64,000 nucleotides of DNA, taken from an uncultured Collinsella sp. (GTDB taxonomy: Bacteria; Actinomycetota; Coriobacteriia; Coriobacteriales; Coriobacteriaceae). Below are positions 8,149 to 17,145 of the stretch, piece by piece. Each line of letters opens with the position of its first letter. Position 1 is the stretch's first letter. The stretch is taken from contig URKM01000005.1 in assembly GCA_900548365.1 (NCBI GenBank), positions 19,062-83,061 of the forward strand. Direction: 5' to 3'. The position numbers and the translations under genes were made by a program. Below the pieces are notes generated by a model. The model saw nothing but the letters and a program-made list of their open reading frames with translations. It was not told the origin of the DNA and did not search any database.

Positions 8149-9069
8149 CTAGAGAAGGCCGTTGTCGACGAGGACGCGGCGAATAGCCTCGACGTTCTCG
8201 CCCTCGAGGGCCTTGACCGGGCGCGGCATCGTGGGGCTGTCGAAGACGCCCATGAGGTGCATGGCGGTCTTGAACGCGCCCACGCCGCCGGCATAGCCCT
8301 GGACGCCGGTGGTGACATCCCAGATGTGGCTGATCTCGTTCAGACGGTCCTGCTCGGCCTTGACAGCCGCCCAGTCACCGGCCTGCGCGGCCTTCCACAT
8401 GCGGACGTACCCCTCGGGCTCGACGTTGGCGAGACCCGGGACCGAACCGTCCGCGCCGCCCAGGTAGGCGCCGTCGACAACGACCTCGTGGCCGGTGAGC
8501 AGCGTCAGCGGATGGCCGAGCTTCTCGTTCTCCTGGACCAGGTAGCGGAAGGACACGTCGTCGCCGGAGGAATCCTTGACGCCGGCGAGCACGCCCTCGG
8601 CGCCGAGCTTGGCGAGGAGCTTCCAGGGCAGCTTGGTGTGGACGCACACGGGGATATCGTAGGCGAAGATGGGCAGGTCGAGCTCGGCATGGAGGATGCG
8701 GAAGTGCTCCTCCACCTCGGCCATGCCGCCCAGCGCGTAGAACGGGCAGGTGGCGACGAGGACGTCGGCGCCCAGCTCCTGAGCGACGCGGCCGTGCTCC
8801 AGCACGCGCTCGGTCTCGGTGTCGATGATGCCCACCATCACGGGAACGCGATGATCGACGATGCGGACGGCCTCGGAGATGATCTGGCGGCGGCGCTCGT
8901 CGGTGGAGAAGACGACCTCGCCGGAGGAGCCGAGGAAGAACAGGCCGTCGACGCCGGCGTCGATCATGCGGTTGATGCTGCGCTCGAACGAGGGGACGTC
9001 GAGCTCGTGATCGGGAGTATCGGGCACGACGACGGGCGGGTAGACGCCGGCGAACTTCTGTGTGGTCAT
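8149..9069 (-). CDS. nanA: DapA-superfamily aldolase, probable N-acetylneuraminate lyase
   Basis: Cleaves N-acetylneuraminate to ManNAc and pyruvate. The 306-aa class I aldolase has GVYPPVVVPDTPD at the N-terminus, FLGSSGEVVFST near residue 46 (the GTTGE-like pyruvate-binding loop), the Tyr of FAYDIP near residue 139, and the Schiff-base lysine in GVKDSSGD near residue 167. The DapA superfamily has many specificities. The placement between a sugar-type importer and nanK-nanE argues for sialic acid. The ATG at 9069 follows AAGGAGTC. Confidence 0.82.
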   Translation of the reverse strand: MTTQKFAGVYPPVVVPDTPDHELDVPSFERSINRMIDAGVDGLFFLGSSGEVVFSTDERRRQIISEAVRIVDHRVPVMVGIIDTETERVLEHGRVAQELGADVLVATCPFYALGGMAEVEEHFRILHAELDLPIFAYDIPVCVHTKLPWKLLAKLGAEGVLAGVKDSSGDDVSFRYLVQENEKLGHPLTLLTGHEVVVDGAYLGGADGSVPGLANVEPEGYVRMWKAAQAGDWAAVKAEQDRLNEISHIWDVTTGVQGYAGGVGAFKTAMHLMGVFDSPTMPRPVKALEGENVEAIRRVLVDNGLL

Positions 9070-9156
9070 ATAAGACTCCTTAGTCTTCGCACTCCCCCAT
9101 CGGGAAACAGGGAAGCGTATGTGGCAACTGAGACATGATAGCAACGATCATGCCGC

Positions 9157-9195
9157 GGACCGCGGGCCGGCGCTCCAGGCACCCGGCCGCGGTCC
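9157..9195 (-). other. GC-rich hairpin between the ABC ATPase gene and nanA
   Basis: GGACCGCGGGCCGG pairs with CCGGCCGCGGTCC with one bulged base across an 11-12-nt loop. It lies in the 139-base gap between the transporter genes and the catabolic genes. No T-run follows, so it may set relative expression of the two halves of the operon. Confidence 0.5.
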
Positions 9196-9208
9196 GGTCG
9201 AACGGATG

Positions 9209-10033
9209 CTACTCGCCCAGCTTGGGATGGAGCAGCGAGGGAGCGGCGCCGAGCAGCAGCTTGGTGTAGGCGTCCTGCGGATGCTCGAAGACCTGCTTGG
9301 CGGGACCTTCCTCCATGATCTGGCCATGGTTCATGACGATGATCTTGTCGGAGATGTAGCGAACCGTCTGGATGTCGTGGCTGATGAACATCATCGACAA
9401 CCCCAGGTCCTTTTTGAGATCGGTCAAGAGATTCAGAATCTGGGCGCGGACGGACACGTCGAGCGCGGAGGTGGGCTCGTCGGCGATGATCGCGCTGGGG
9501 TTCAGCGACATGGCGCGCGCGATGGCGACGCGCTGGCGCTGGCCGCCGGAAAGCTGGCCGGGAAGGGCGCGCAGGGCGCTCTTGGGCAAGCCGACCATGT
9601 TGATGAGCTCCCTGATGCGCTTCTCGCGCTCATCGGGAGAGCCGACCTGGTGGACCAGCAGCGGATCGAGCAGCTGGTCGTGCACGATCATGCGCGGGTT
9701 GAGCGCCGTGGCGGGATCCTGGAAGACGACGGAGACGACGCGGCCCATCTTCTTGCGCAGGTCCGACGTGCGCTTGGTGACGTCCACGCCCTTGAAGTAG
9801 ACCTTGCCCGACGTGGGGCTCTGCAGGCCGCACATGACGTTGGCCGTGGTGGACTTGCCGCAGCCGGACTCGCCGACGATGCCGATGGTCTCACCGGGCA
9901 TGAGCTTGATGGACACGTGGTTCACAGCGTGCACCAGGTTGGGATGCAGCAGCGAGCCCGTGCGGGTCTTGAAGGTCACGGAGATGTCATCGAGGAAGAT
10001 GATGGGCTCCTTCTCGGCGGATGCGTTGCTCAT
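9209..10033 (-). CDS. ABC transporter ATP-binding protein (OppF/DppF type)
   Basis: A 274-aa peptide/nickel-type importer ATPase. Walker A GESGCGKST lies near residue 58, the signature LSGGQRQRVAIARA near 162, and Walker B AIIADEPTSALD near 185. The C-terminal region ends in the oligopeptide-transporter extension. The ATG directly follows the TAG of the fused permease-ATPase gene. It should pair with the ATPase half of that fusion to drive uptake. The substrate is inferred as sialic acid from the operon, by analogy with the Sat transporter of Haemophilus ducreyi, which is also peptide-type. Confidence 0.9.
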   Translation of the reverse strand: MSNASAEKEPIIFLDDISVTFKTRTGSLLHPNLVHAVNHVSIKLMPGETIGIVGESGCGKSTTANVMCGLQSPTSGKVYFKGVDVTKRTSDLRKKMGRVVSVVFQDPATALNPRMIVHDQLLDPLLVHQVGSPDEREKRIRELINMVGLPKSALRALPGQLSGGQRQRVAIARAMSLNPSAIIADEPTSALDVSVRAQILNLLTDLKKDLGLSMMFISHDIQTVRYISDKIIVMNHGQIMEEGPAKQVFEHPQDAYTKLLLGAAPSLLHPKLGE

Positions 10034-12085
10034 CTAGTTCACCTCCGTTGCGGTAGCGGTCTTGACGGTCTCGAGGTACGGCGTGAGGCCGTTGGCCTTG
10101 AGATATTCGTCCGGAAGCTCGGAGAAGCGATGGTACTTGCCGGGCACGGACTTGATGATCGGATGGACGTCGAGGCCGATGGTGGGATGGCTCGAGCGCG
10201 GGGCGAAGCGGTCGCCCTTCGGGAAGTCCTCCGGCGAGGGAACCGAACCGGGCACCTGATGCAGGCGCGTGCCGTCCTTGGCGCCCTCCTCGATAGAGAG
10301 GACCGAGCCGAGCAGGCCGCGCGTGTACTCGTGGATCGGGTTGGTGAGCAGCTCGACCGTGGGAGCCTGCTCGATAACCTGGCCGGCGTACATGACGGTG
10401 ATCTCGGAGCCCACCTCGGCGACGAGCGCCAGGTCGTGGGAGACGAAGATCATCGCGAACCCGAGCTTTGCCTGCAGGTCGTTCAGAAGCTTGATGACCT
10501 GCTTCTGGACGGTCACGTCGAGCGCGGTGGTGGGCTCGTCGCAGATGATGAGCTTCGGGTCGCGGGTGAGTGCCATGGCGATGAGGACGCGCTGGCGCTG
10601 GCCGCCGGAGAGCTCGTGAGGATAGCTCTCGAGCGTGCGCTGGGGATCGAGGCCGACGAGCTCGAGGAGCTCCTCGGCGCTGCGCGTCCCGCCGCGCTTG
10701 GTGAGCTGCTTCATCTGCGAGGAGATGAGCATGGAGGGATTCAGCGAGGACAAGGCGTCCTGGTAGACCATCGCGATCTCGTGGCCGAGCAGCTGGCGAT
10801 GCTCGTCCTTGGTGAGCTTGAGCAGGTCCTTGCCGTCGAACAGCACCTCGCCGGTGATCTGCTCGCCGGGGTCGGTGAGGCCCATGATGACCTTGGTGGT
10901 GATGGACTTGCCGCAGCCGGACTCGCCCACCAGCGCCATGCATTGGCCGGGGCGCACCTCGAAGGACACGCCGTCGACGACCTTCACATCACCATGGGAT
11001 TCGAAGCTGATGGAGAGGTCCTTCACCTGCAGCAGCGGGGGCACGGACAGGTCGGGGACATGGCGGTCGGTGCGACGCAGCTCGACCTCGCGCAGCGCGG
11101 CGAGACGACGGTTGAGGGACTCCGCCTGCTGCTCGTAGGCGAGCACCGGGTTGTTCACGAGGATGTCGTCGGCGCGGTTGGACTCGCCGTCGTTCGACTT
11201 GACCGGGGCGCCGGGCTTGGCCGCCATGGCGTCGGTCAGCCCCTCCGAGAGGATATTCAGCGCCAGGCAGGTCACCATGATGGCGATACCCGGGAACAGC
11301 GCCTGCCACCAGCGGCCGGCGAGCACGCCGCCGCGGGCGTCGGCGAGGATGTTGCCCCACGTCGCGGTGGGCTCGGTGATGCCGGCGCCGATGAAGGTGA
11401 GGGACGCCTCGAAGATGATGGCATCTGCGACGAGCGTCACGGTGAAGACCATGATGGGCGCGATGCAGTTGCGCAGAACGTGCTTGACGAGGATCCACGG
11501 AGCCTGCGCACCGGAGACGATGACCGCGCGCACGTAGTCCTCGCCGTACTCGGACACGATGTTGGCTCGAACGATGCGGGCGATCTGGGGCGTGTACATA
11601 AAGCCGATGGAGAAGATGATCGCCGGAACGGAGTTGCCGAGGATGAGCACGAGCACGGCCGCAAGGGCGATGCCGGGAACGGACATGATGATGTCGAGGA
11701 GGCGCATGATGACCTCGGAGACCGCCTTGCGCGACACGGCGGCGAGGGCGCCGATGACGGAGCCGCACACCAGCGCGAACAGGGTCGCGCCGAAACCGAT
11801 GACGAGCGAGTAGCGTCCGCCGTAGAGCATACGGGACAGAATGTCGCGGCCCTTGTCGTCGGTGCCGAAGAGGAACCCGTTGCCGGGAGCCTGGCGGGCG
11901 GTGAAGATCTCGAGCGGATCGTGCGGGGCGATGACGGGCGCCAGGATCGCCGTGAGGGCCACGAGCACGAGCAGGATAAGGGAGATCTTGCTCCCCAGGC
12001 TCATGTTCTTGAAGCCACCGAACTTCATGCCCTTGGAAGCGGCTTCCTCAAGGCGCTCGGTCTGTTCTTCGCGAAGCTTAACCAT
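10034..12085 (-). CDS. Fused ABC permease (OppC-like) and ATPase (OppD-like)
   Basis: A single 683-aa reading frame joins two subunits that are normally separate. Residues about 1-300 form a DppC/OppC permease: a TM helix near 30-50, FGTDDKGRDILSR near residue 72, then several TM spans with the EAA-type loop. A linker of about 50 residues (300-350) follows. Residues about 350-683 are an ATPase with GESGCGKS, LSGGQRQRVLIAMA and CDEPTTALD, then the oligopeptide-type C-terminal region (VPGSVPSP). No stop or frameshift interrupts the join. It starts 3 bases after the DppB-like permease stop. The fusion fixes a 1:1 ratio of permease and ATPase. Confidence 0.9.
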   Translation of the reverse strand: MVKLREEQTERLEEAASKGMKFGGFKNMSLGSKISLILLVLVALTAILAPVIAPHDPLEIFTARQAPGNGFLFGTDDKGRDILSRMLYGGRYSLVIGFGATLFALVCGSVIGALAAVSRKAVSEVIMRLLDIIMSVPGIALAAVLVLILGNSVPAIIFSIGFMYTPQIARIVRANIVSEYGEDYVRAVIVSGAQAPWILVKHVLRNCIAPIMVFTVTLVADAIIFEASLTFIGAGITEPTATWGNILADARGGVLAGRWWQALFPGIAIMVTCLALNILSEGLTDAMAAKPGAPVKSNDGESNRADDILVNNPVLAYEQQAESLNRRLAALREVELRRTDRHVPDLSVPPLLQVKDLSISFESHGDVKVVDGVSFEVRPGQCMALVGESGCGKSITTKVIMGLTDPGEQITGEVLFDGKDLLKLTKDEHRQLLGHEIAMVYQDALSSLNPSMLISSQMKQLTKRGGTRSAEELLELVGLDPQRTLESYPHELSGGQRQRVLIAMALTRDPKLIICDEPTTALDVTVQKQVIKLLNDLQAKLGFAMIFVSHDLALVAEVGSEITVMYAGQVIEQAPTVELLTNPIHEYTRGLLGSVLSIEEGAKDGTRLHQVPGSVPSPEDFPKGDRFAPRSSHPTIGLDVHPIIKSVPGKYHRFSELPDEYLKANGLTPYLETVKTATATEVN

Positions 12086-12088
12086 GGC

Positions 12089-13048
12089 CTACACCGTCCT
12101 AATACGCGGGTTGATGAGCAGATACAGCATGTCGACCACGATGTTGATGATCACGAACGCCAGCGCGACGACGATGACGACGCCCTGGACCAACATGGTC
12201 TCGCCACCGGTGATGCCGGCGAGGATCGCGGTACCCATGCCCGGGAGGTTGAAGATGACCTCGATGACGACGGCGCCGCCCATGAGGTAGCCGATCTTGA
12301 GGCCGAGCGTGGTGACGGGCGTGATGAGGGCGTTGCGCAGCACGTTGCGCGCGATGACGACGAACTCGGGCAGGCCGCCGCCGCGTGCGGTGCGGACGTA
12401 GTCCTTATCGAGCTCCTCGACCATGGCGGTACGCACGATGCGGGTCATCTGGCCGGTGAGCGGGAACGCCAGGGCGATGGCGGGCATGAGCATGCGCGCC
12501 ATATAGCCGCCGGGATTCGTCGTGAAATGGGGCAGCGGGCCGGATGCGGGAAGCACGTGCAGGTACGAGGAGAACAGCAGGATCAGCAGGACCGCGAACC
12601 AGAAGGACGGGGTCGCGATGCCCGCGATGGAGAACACGCGGATGAGCTGGTCCGGCCATTTGTCTCGATAGAGCGCCGCGATCACGCCCAGCACGAACGA
12701 GACGACCGCGCCGATGATGAGGCCGATGAACGTGAGCTGCATGGTGACCGGCAGCGCCGTGGAGATGCGGTCGATAACCGGCGTGCGGCCGGCGCCGTAG
12801 GTACCGAGGTCGCCCTGGACCAGACCGGCGATGTAGTTCACGTAGCGCTCGGGGAGCGGGTCGTTCAGACCCTGCTCGTCCATATACTGCTCGATCGCCT
12901 CCTGCGAGGCGCCCTCGCCCAGGGCGTTGCGCGCGGGAATACTCGGATCGGTGAACGACATGAGACCGAACACCAGCAGCGTGACGCCGAGTGCCATGAT
13001 GGGCAGCGCGATGAGTCGACGGCCGATAAGGCGCAAAAGATTATTCAC
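12089..13048 (-). CDS. ABC transporter permease (DppB/OppB type)
   Basis: A 319-aa inner-membrane permease with about six TM helices. The N-terminus RLIALPIMALGVTLLVF is the first span, and the conserved ARNVLRNALITPVTTLGL loop near residue 230 is the EAA-type contact with the ATPase. It lies between the lipoprotein gene and the fused permease-ATPase, 3 bases from the latter. With the fusion and the OppF-like ATPase it completes a peptide-type importer serving the nan operon. Confidence 0.92.
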   Translation of the reverse strand: MNNLLRLIGRRLIALPIMALGVTLLVFGLMSFTDPSIPARNALGEGASQEAIEQYMDEQGLNDPLPERYVNYIAGLVQGDLGTYGAGRTPVIDRISTALPVTMQLTFIGLIIGAVVSFVLGVIAALYRDKWPDQLIRVFSIAGIATPSFWFAVLLILLFSSYLHVLPASGPLPHFTTNPGGYMARMLMPAIALAFPLTGQMTRIVRTAMVEELDKDYVRTARGGGLPEFVVIARNVLRNALITPVTTLGLKIGYLMGGAVVIEVIFNLPGMGTAILAGITGGETMLVQGVVIVVALAFVIINIVVDMLYLLINPRIRTV

Positions 13049-13088
13049 TGCTTCCCCTCTCTTCTCTTACAACGTGCAAAAGACAAAT

Positions 13089-13124
13089 GGGAGGCCCAGG
13101 TAGACCGAGTCACCCGAGCCCCCC
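13089..13124 (-). other. Imperfect hairpin between the binding-protein and permease genes
   Basis: GGGAGGCCCAGGT can pair with ACCCGAGCCCCCC at 10 of 13 positions, followed on the minus strand by CATTTGTCTTTTG. Leaky terminators after binding-protein genes are common in ABC operons and keep the binding protein in excess. That role is inferred here. Confidence 0.4.
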
Positions 13125-13170
13125 ACTTGACGTACTAGATCACGCGATCAGACGTGCTGTGCAACCGAAG

Positions 13171-14772
13171 CTACTCGGTAACGGTGGCGGCGTCGATGAA
13201 GGACATGCCGGTGGTGCCGATGCCCTTGAAACCGTCGATGCGGACGCCCTCGGCGTTGGGGGTGTCGCGCCAGGAGGCGGTAACCGTCTTGACCTGCAGG
13301 ACGGGATAGAGAACAGCCTGCTCGGCAATCATGTCGAAGCACTTGTTCCAGGTCTGCTGCTGCTCATCGCCGGTCTGGCCGAGAGCGGACGCCATGAGCT
13401 CGGAGAGCTCCTTCCACTCGGCGGACTCGCTCCAGCGGGCGCGCTTGGTCATCCAGACGTTGTTGCCGTACCACCAGTTCATCAGCAGGTCGGGGTCGGC
13501 GCCGAAGCAAGAGGGATCGCCGGGGGCGAGCAGCATGTCGAAGTCGCCGCCGCCATCGATGTCGGCATAGGTGTCGGCGGAGGTGCGGGTCACGATCTCG
13601 GCGTCGAAACCGAGCTCCTTGAGGTCCTGCTGAACCTGGACGGACATGCTCTTGACCTGCTCGTTGTCGGTGGTGAGGAGCCTGACGGCGCCACCGGTCA
13701 CGCCGGCGTCGGCCAGGAGCTTCTTGGCCTGCTCGACATCATGCTTGTAAACGGTGGAAGCCTCGTTGTAGTTGGTGAAGCTCTTAGGCAGGTAGCAGGT
13801 GGGGGCGCTGGCGAGGCCGGCAAACGCGTTGTCGATCATCTTGTCGTAATCGAGCGCGTAGAGGACGGCCTGACGGGCCTTGGCGTTGTCCCACGGAGCC
13901 TTCTGGGTATTGAACATCATGAAGCGGGTGCCGAAGCCGTCGACGGAGTCCATCTGGCAGCCGGCAGCCTCGAGCTGGTCGACGGCGTCGGCCGTGACCA
14001 TCTCCATGACGAGCGTGGTGCCCTCCTGCTGGGCCTGGACGCGAGCCGTGGGGTCGACGAGGATGTCGTAGTGCAGCTTCTTGTCCTGAGCGGGGTGGTC
14101 GCCGTTGTAGTGCTCGTTGGGAACCATCTCGACGATGGAGTCGTTGATGGTCTCGTACATCCAGGGACCGGAGCCGACGGGCTTGGCGGTCATATCCTCC
14201 TTGGTGGAGGAAGCGGGGACGACGCGGACGATCGCCAGGCGCTCCTTCAGCAGGGAGAAGTTGGGAACCGTGGTGGTGACGGTGACCGTGGTGTCGTCCT
14301 TCTTGGCGACGCCGGCGATGGGGGCCAGCATCGGGACGTAGATGTTGTCCGTCGCGTTGGAGCGGTTGAAGGACTCGACGACGTCGTCTGCGGTGACCGG
14401 GGTGCCGTCGGAGAACTTGGCGTCCTTGCGCAGGGCGATCTCGAAGGTGGTGTCGTCGACCTGCTCGGGGTCGCCGGCGGCCAGCTCGTTGTAGACGCTG
14501 TAGTCATGGAAGTCCAGGCCGTAGAGACCCTCGACGACATGCCAGTTGGTGCCGCAGGCAAGGGCGGAAGAGGTGCTCGACGGATCGAAGTTGGTGGTGG
14601 TGTAGGCGGAGCCGGCGGTGATCACGCCGCCGCCCTTGGTGCCGCCCTCGGCGGGAGCGGAGCCCGCGGGCTTGTCGCCGCCACCACCGCAGCCGGCGAG
14701 ACCCAGACCGGCAACCGCAGCAGCGCCGCCGGCGAGACCGAGGAAGGAACGCCTGTTCATAAGATCGCGCAT
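13171..14772 (-). CDS. ABC transporter substrate-binding lipoprotein (peptide/SatA type)
   Basis: A 533-aa family 5 solute-binding protein. The N-terminus carries NRRSFLGL, a twin-arginine-like signal, and a lipobox LAGC followed by GGGGDKPAG, so it is exported and lipid-anchored. The DALRKDAKFSDGTPVTADDV-type region near residue 125 is typical of DppA/OppA. ATG at 14772 is chosen because GGAGAG lies just upstream; the next ATG four codons on lacks such a site. First gene of the operon. The substrate is inferred as sialic acid from nanA-nanK-nanE downstream; peptides are the alternative. Confidence 0.88.
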   Translation of the reverse strand: MRDLMNRRSFLGLAGGAAAVAGLGLAGCGGGGDKPAGSAPAEGGTKGGGVITAGSAYTTTNFDPSSTSSALACGTNWHVVEGLYGLDFHDYSVYNELAAGDPEQVDDTTFEIALRKDAKFSDGTPVTADDVVESFNRSNATDNIYVPMLAPIAGVAKKDDTTVTVTTTVPNFSLLKERLAIVRVVPASSTKEDMTAKPVGSGPWMYETINDSIVEMVPNEHYNGDHPAQDKKLHYDILVDPTARVQAQQEGTTLVMEMVTADAVDQLEAAGCQMDSVDGFGTRFMMFNTQKAPWDNAKARQAVLYALDYDKMIDNAFAGLASAPTCYLPKSFTNYNEASTVYKHDVEQAKKLLADAGVTGGAVRLLTTDNEQVKSMSVQVQQDLKELGFDAEIVTRTSADTYADIDGGGDFDMLLAPGDPSCFGADPDLLMNWWYGNNVWMTKRARWSESAEWKELSELMASALGQTGDEQQQTWNKCFDMIAEQAVLYPVLQVKTVTASWRDTPNAEGVRIDGFKGIGTTGMSFIDAATVTE

Positions 14773-14938
14773 GAGCTCTCCAATCGTTAGAGCATCCATG
14801 GGACGCGCGCATGCGTCTCCATGCTTTACTGACATGTCCAACAATACCGACCGAGCCGAGCGCGCGGCGCATGGGCTCGGCGAGCGGGTAGCGACTTCGC
14901 GCACGCGGTATTACCGACCGTTCGCGGATTTTCAAAAA

Positions 14939-15116
14939 ATACCACAGCGACCCCTACAAGCAACACCAGTAATACCAGTTATCGATTTGAGTTAATTCAA
15001 AGTTCACATCAGATTCGAATAAGTTCCCAGCTGTGCACTGCACTCTGATAAATTGCTCTGACCGTCTCAACATGCGCTCGGATGATTTCTAATACCAGTT
15101 TTTGAACCACTGGTAT
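14939..15116 (-). promoter_or_regulatory. Control region of the sialic-acid operon with repeated ATACCA/TGGTAT motifs
   Basis: The 386-base gap before the binding-protein gene holds no credible ORF. ATACCA occurs at 14939-14944, and ACACCAGT/ATACCAGT are direct repeats 9 bases apart at 14963 and 14972. A perfect 8-bp inverted repeat ATACCAGT-N9-ACTGGTAT lies at 15092-15116. GntR-type regulators such as NanR bind TGGTAT-like repeats, so a NanR-like regulator is a fair guess. A weak promoter (TTGAAT, 17 bases, TGGTAT on the minus strand) overlaps the direct repeats. No regulator gene is encoded nearby. Confidence 0.5.
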
Positions 15117-15158
15117 CAACCAGGATACAACGATTCCGCGAACGGTAGGTCGGCGCGA

Positions 15159-17036
15159 CTAGGAGCGCAGCGTGTCGAACACGGCCTGCGCGACGTCGGC
15201 GGAAACGCCCTTCACCGCCGCGATCTCCTCGACGCTCGCCGCGCGAAGCCGCTTCATGGAACCGAAGTGCTTCATGATCGCGCGCTTGCGGACGGGTCCC
15301 ACGCCCTCCACCTCGTCCAGGATGGAGACGGTCATCGCCTTGTCGCGCAGCTCGCGATGGAAGGTGATGGCGAAGCGGTGCGCCTCGTCGCGCACCTGCT
15401 TGATGAGGTAGAGCGATGCCGATCCCGTCGGCAGCACGACGGGCGTGTCGTCCCACGGGACGAACACCTCCTCGTCGGCTTTCGCCAGGCCGCATACGGG
15501 AATATCGAGCCCGAGTTCCTCGAGCTGCGTCAGCGCCGCTGTGAGCTGCGGCTTGCCGCCGTCGACCACCAGGAGGTCAGGGCGCGAGCCGAAGCGCTCA
15601 TCCTCCATGCGCTCGGGAGCATAGCGGCGGCCGAGGACCTCCTGCATGGAGACGAAGTCGTTCGCCTCGTCGAGCTCGGCGCGGACCTTGAATCGGCGAT
15701 ACTGCGATTTATCGGGCTTTCCGTTGGTGAAGACGACCATCGACGCGACCGTGAACCGGCCGTGAATCGTCGAGATGTCGAAGCATTCGATGCGCAGCGG
15801 CGGCGCCGGAAGCGCCAGAGCGCTTTCCAGCTGCAGCAAGGCCTGGTTGGTGCGGTCGTCGGCATAGCCCGTGCGCATCATATAGCGCATCAGGGCGTGG
15901 CGGGCGTTGCGCTGGCAGGTCTCGAGCAGATGGCGCTTCTCACCGCGCTGCGGCCTGTGCACGCGGCACGCACGTCCGCGCTTCCCGCTGAGCCAGGTGC
16001 CGATGAGCTCGGCATCCTCGAGCTCGCACGCGATATCGACCTCGGAGGGGATGTCCGCGGTCTCATCGTAATAGCGCTTGACGAAGCCCGCGACGAGCTC
16101 CTCTTGCGGCACATCCTGCCCTTTGTCGAGGATGAACTCGCAGGTGCGCTGGGTCCTGCCCTCGCGGACGACGAACACGCAGGCTCCCGCGATGGTCTCC
16201 TCGCGATAGAAGCCGATCAGATCGATGTCGACCGGCGTGGGGAACACGACCTGCTGGCGGTCATCGAGCCCGTTCAGCACCTCCAGACGTCGCTTGATGC
16301 GACCGGCGCGCTCGAAGTCGAGTCCCGCGGCGGCGTCGGCCATATCGGCCCTTAACTCGCCGATCACCTCGCTGCGGCGCCCGGACAAGAAGCGCTCGAC
16401 GCGCTTGACGTTTCGCGCGTACTCCTCGCGGCTGATCGCCCCGGCGCATACGCCCGGACCGCGTCCCACATGGTAGTCGAAACAGGGGCGCCCCTTCTGC
16501 GCGCAGATGAGCTCGAGCAAGTCGGCGTCGGCCGGGTGCTTCTCCAGCAACCGGCGGACCCGCTTCCACTCCGTGCACGAAGCCGAGCAGATCGGGGTGA
16601 CCTTGCGCAGGATATCGATGGTCTCGCGTGCCGCGCGGCTGTCGGTGTAGGGTCCGAAGTAGCGCGTATCGGGCCGATGGCGCTCGCGTGTGTACTTGAT
16701 CGCGGGAAACGCGTCGCCCTTCGTGATGGCGATATAGGGATAGGACTTATCGTCCTTGTAGTCGACGTTGAAATAGGGGTGGTACTGGGCGATGAGGTTG
16801 CGCTCCAAGACGAGGGCCTCGTGCTCGGTATCGACCACGATGTAGTCGAAGCTCGCCACCAGCTGCATCATGAGCGGGATCTTCTCCCGGTCATCGGACA
16901 GCGTGACGTATTGCTTCATGCGGGCGCGCAGGTTCTTGGCCTTGCCGACGTATACCACATCGCCCGCGGCGTCCTTCCAAAGATAGCAGCCGGGATCCGT
17001 GGGGACCTGGGCGACCTGCTCGACGAGGGACGGCAT
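15159..17036 (-). CDS. uvrC: Excinuclease ABC subunit C
   Basis: Makes the dual incisions in nucleotide excision repair after UvrA and UvrB load. The 625-aa protein has the N-terminal GIY-YIG nuclease (VPTDPGCYLWKD, then VVYVGKAKNLRARMK), a UVR domain (MADAAAGLDFERAGRIKRR near residue 200), the RNase H-like C-terminal nuclease, and a terminal HhH region (VEGVGPVRKRAIMKHFGSM). Start 17036 (MPSLVEQV) is chosen for GGAGGCGGGGGAGGG upstream and the usual family N-terminus. An in-frame ATG at 17144, next to the upstream stop, would add 36 residues. It is the last gene of an envelope operon rather than near uvrA or uvrB. Confidence 0.95.
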   Translation of the reverse strand: MPSLVEQVAQVPTDPGCYLWKDAAGDVVYVGKAKNLRARMKQYVTLSDDREKIPLMMQLVASFDYIVVDTEHEALVLERNLIAQYHPYFNVDYKDDKSYPYIAITKGDAFPAIKYTRERHRPDTRYFGPYTDSRAARETIDILRKVTPICSASCTEWKRVRRLLEKHPADADLLELICAQKGRPCFDYHVGRGPGVCAGAISREEYARNVKRVERFLSGRRSEVIGELRADMADAAAGLDFERAGRIKRRLEVLNGLDDRQQVVFPTPVDIDLIGFYREETIAGACVFVVREGRTQRTCEFILDKGQDVPQEELVAGFVKRYYDETADIPSEVDIACELEDAELIGTWLSGKRGRACRVHRPQRGEKRHLLETCQRNARHALMRYMMRTGYADDRTNQALLQLESALALPAPPLRIECFDISTIHGRFTVASMVVFTNGKPDKSQYRRFKVRAELDEANDFVSMQEVLGRRYAPERMEDERFGSRPDLLVVDGGKPQLTAALTQLEELGLDIPVCGLAKADEEVFVPWDDTPVVLPTGSASLYLIKQVRDEAHRFAITFHRELRDKAMTVSILDEVEGVGPVRKRAIMKHFGSMKRLRAASVEEIAAVKGVSADVAQAVFDTLRS

Positions 17037-17145
17037 TCCGCCCTCCCCCGCCTCCGAGACGTGGCTGGCAGCCGCCCGCTCGTCGAACGGGGACGCCGGC
17101 AGCGAGGTACCCGGCAGCCCTCCTTTGGAAAGCGGACCCGGCATG

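Noticed and set aside
9119..13138. 1339-codon open frame on the plus strand
   Set aside because: It is antisense to the transporter genes, is extremely rich in Asp, Gly, His and Arg, has no domain motif or binding site, and results from codon bias in GC-rich genes.
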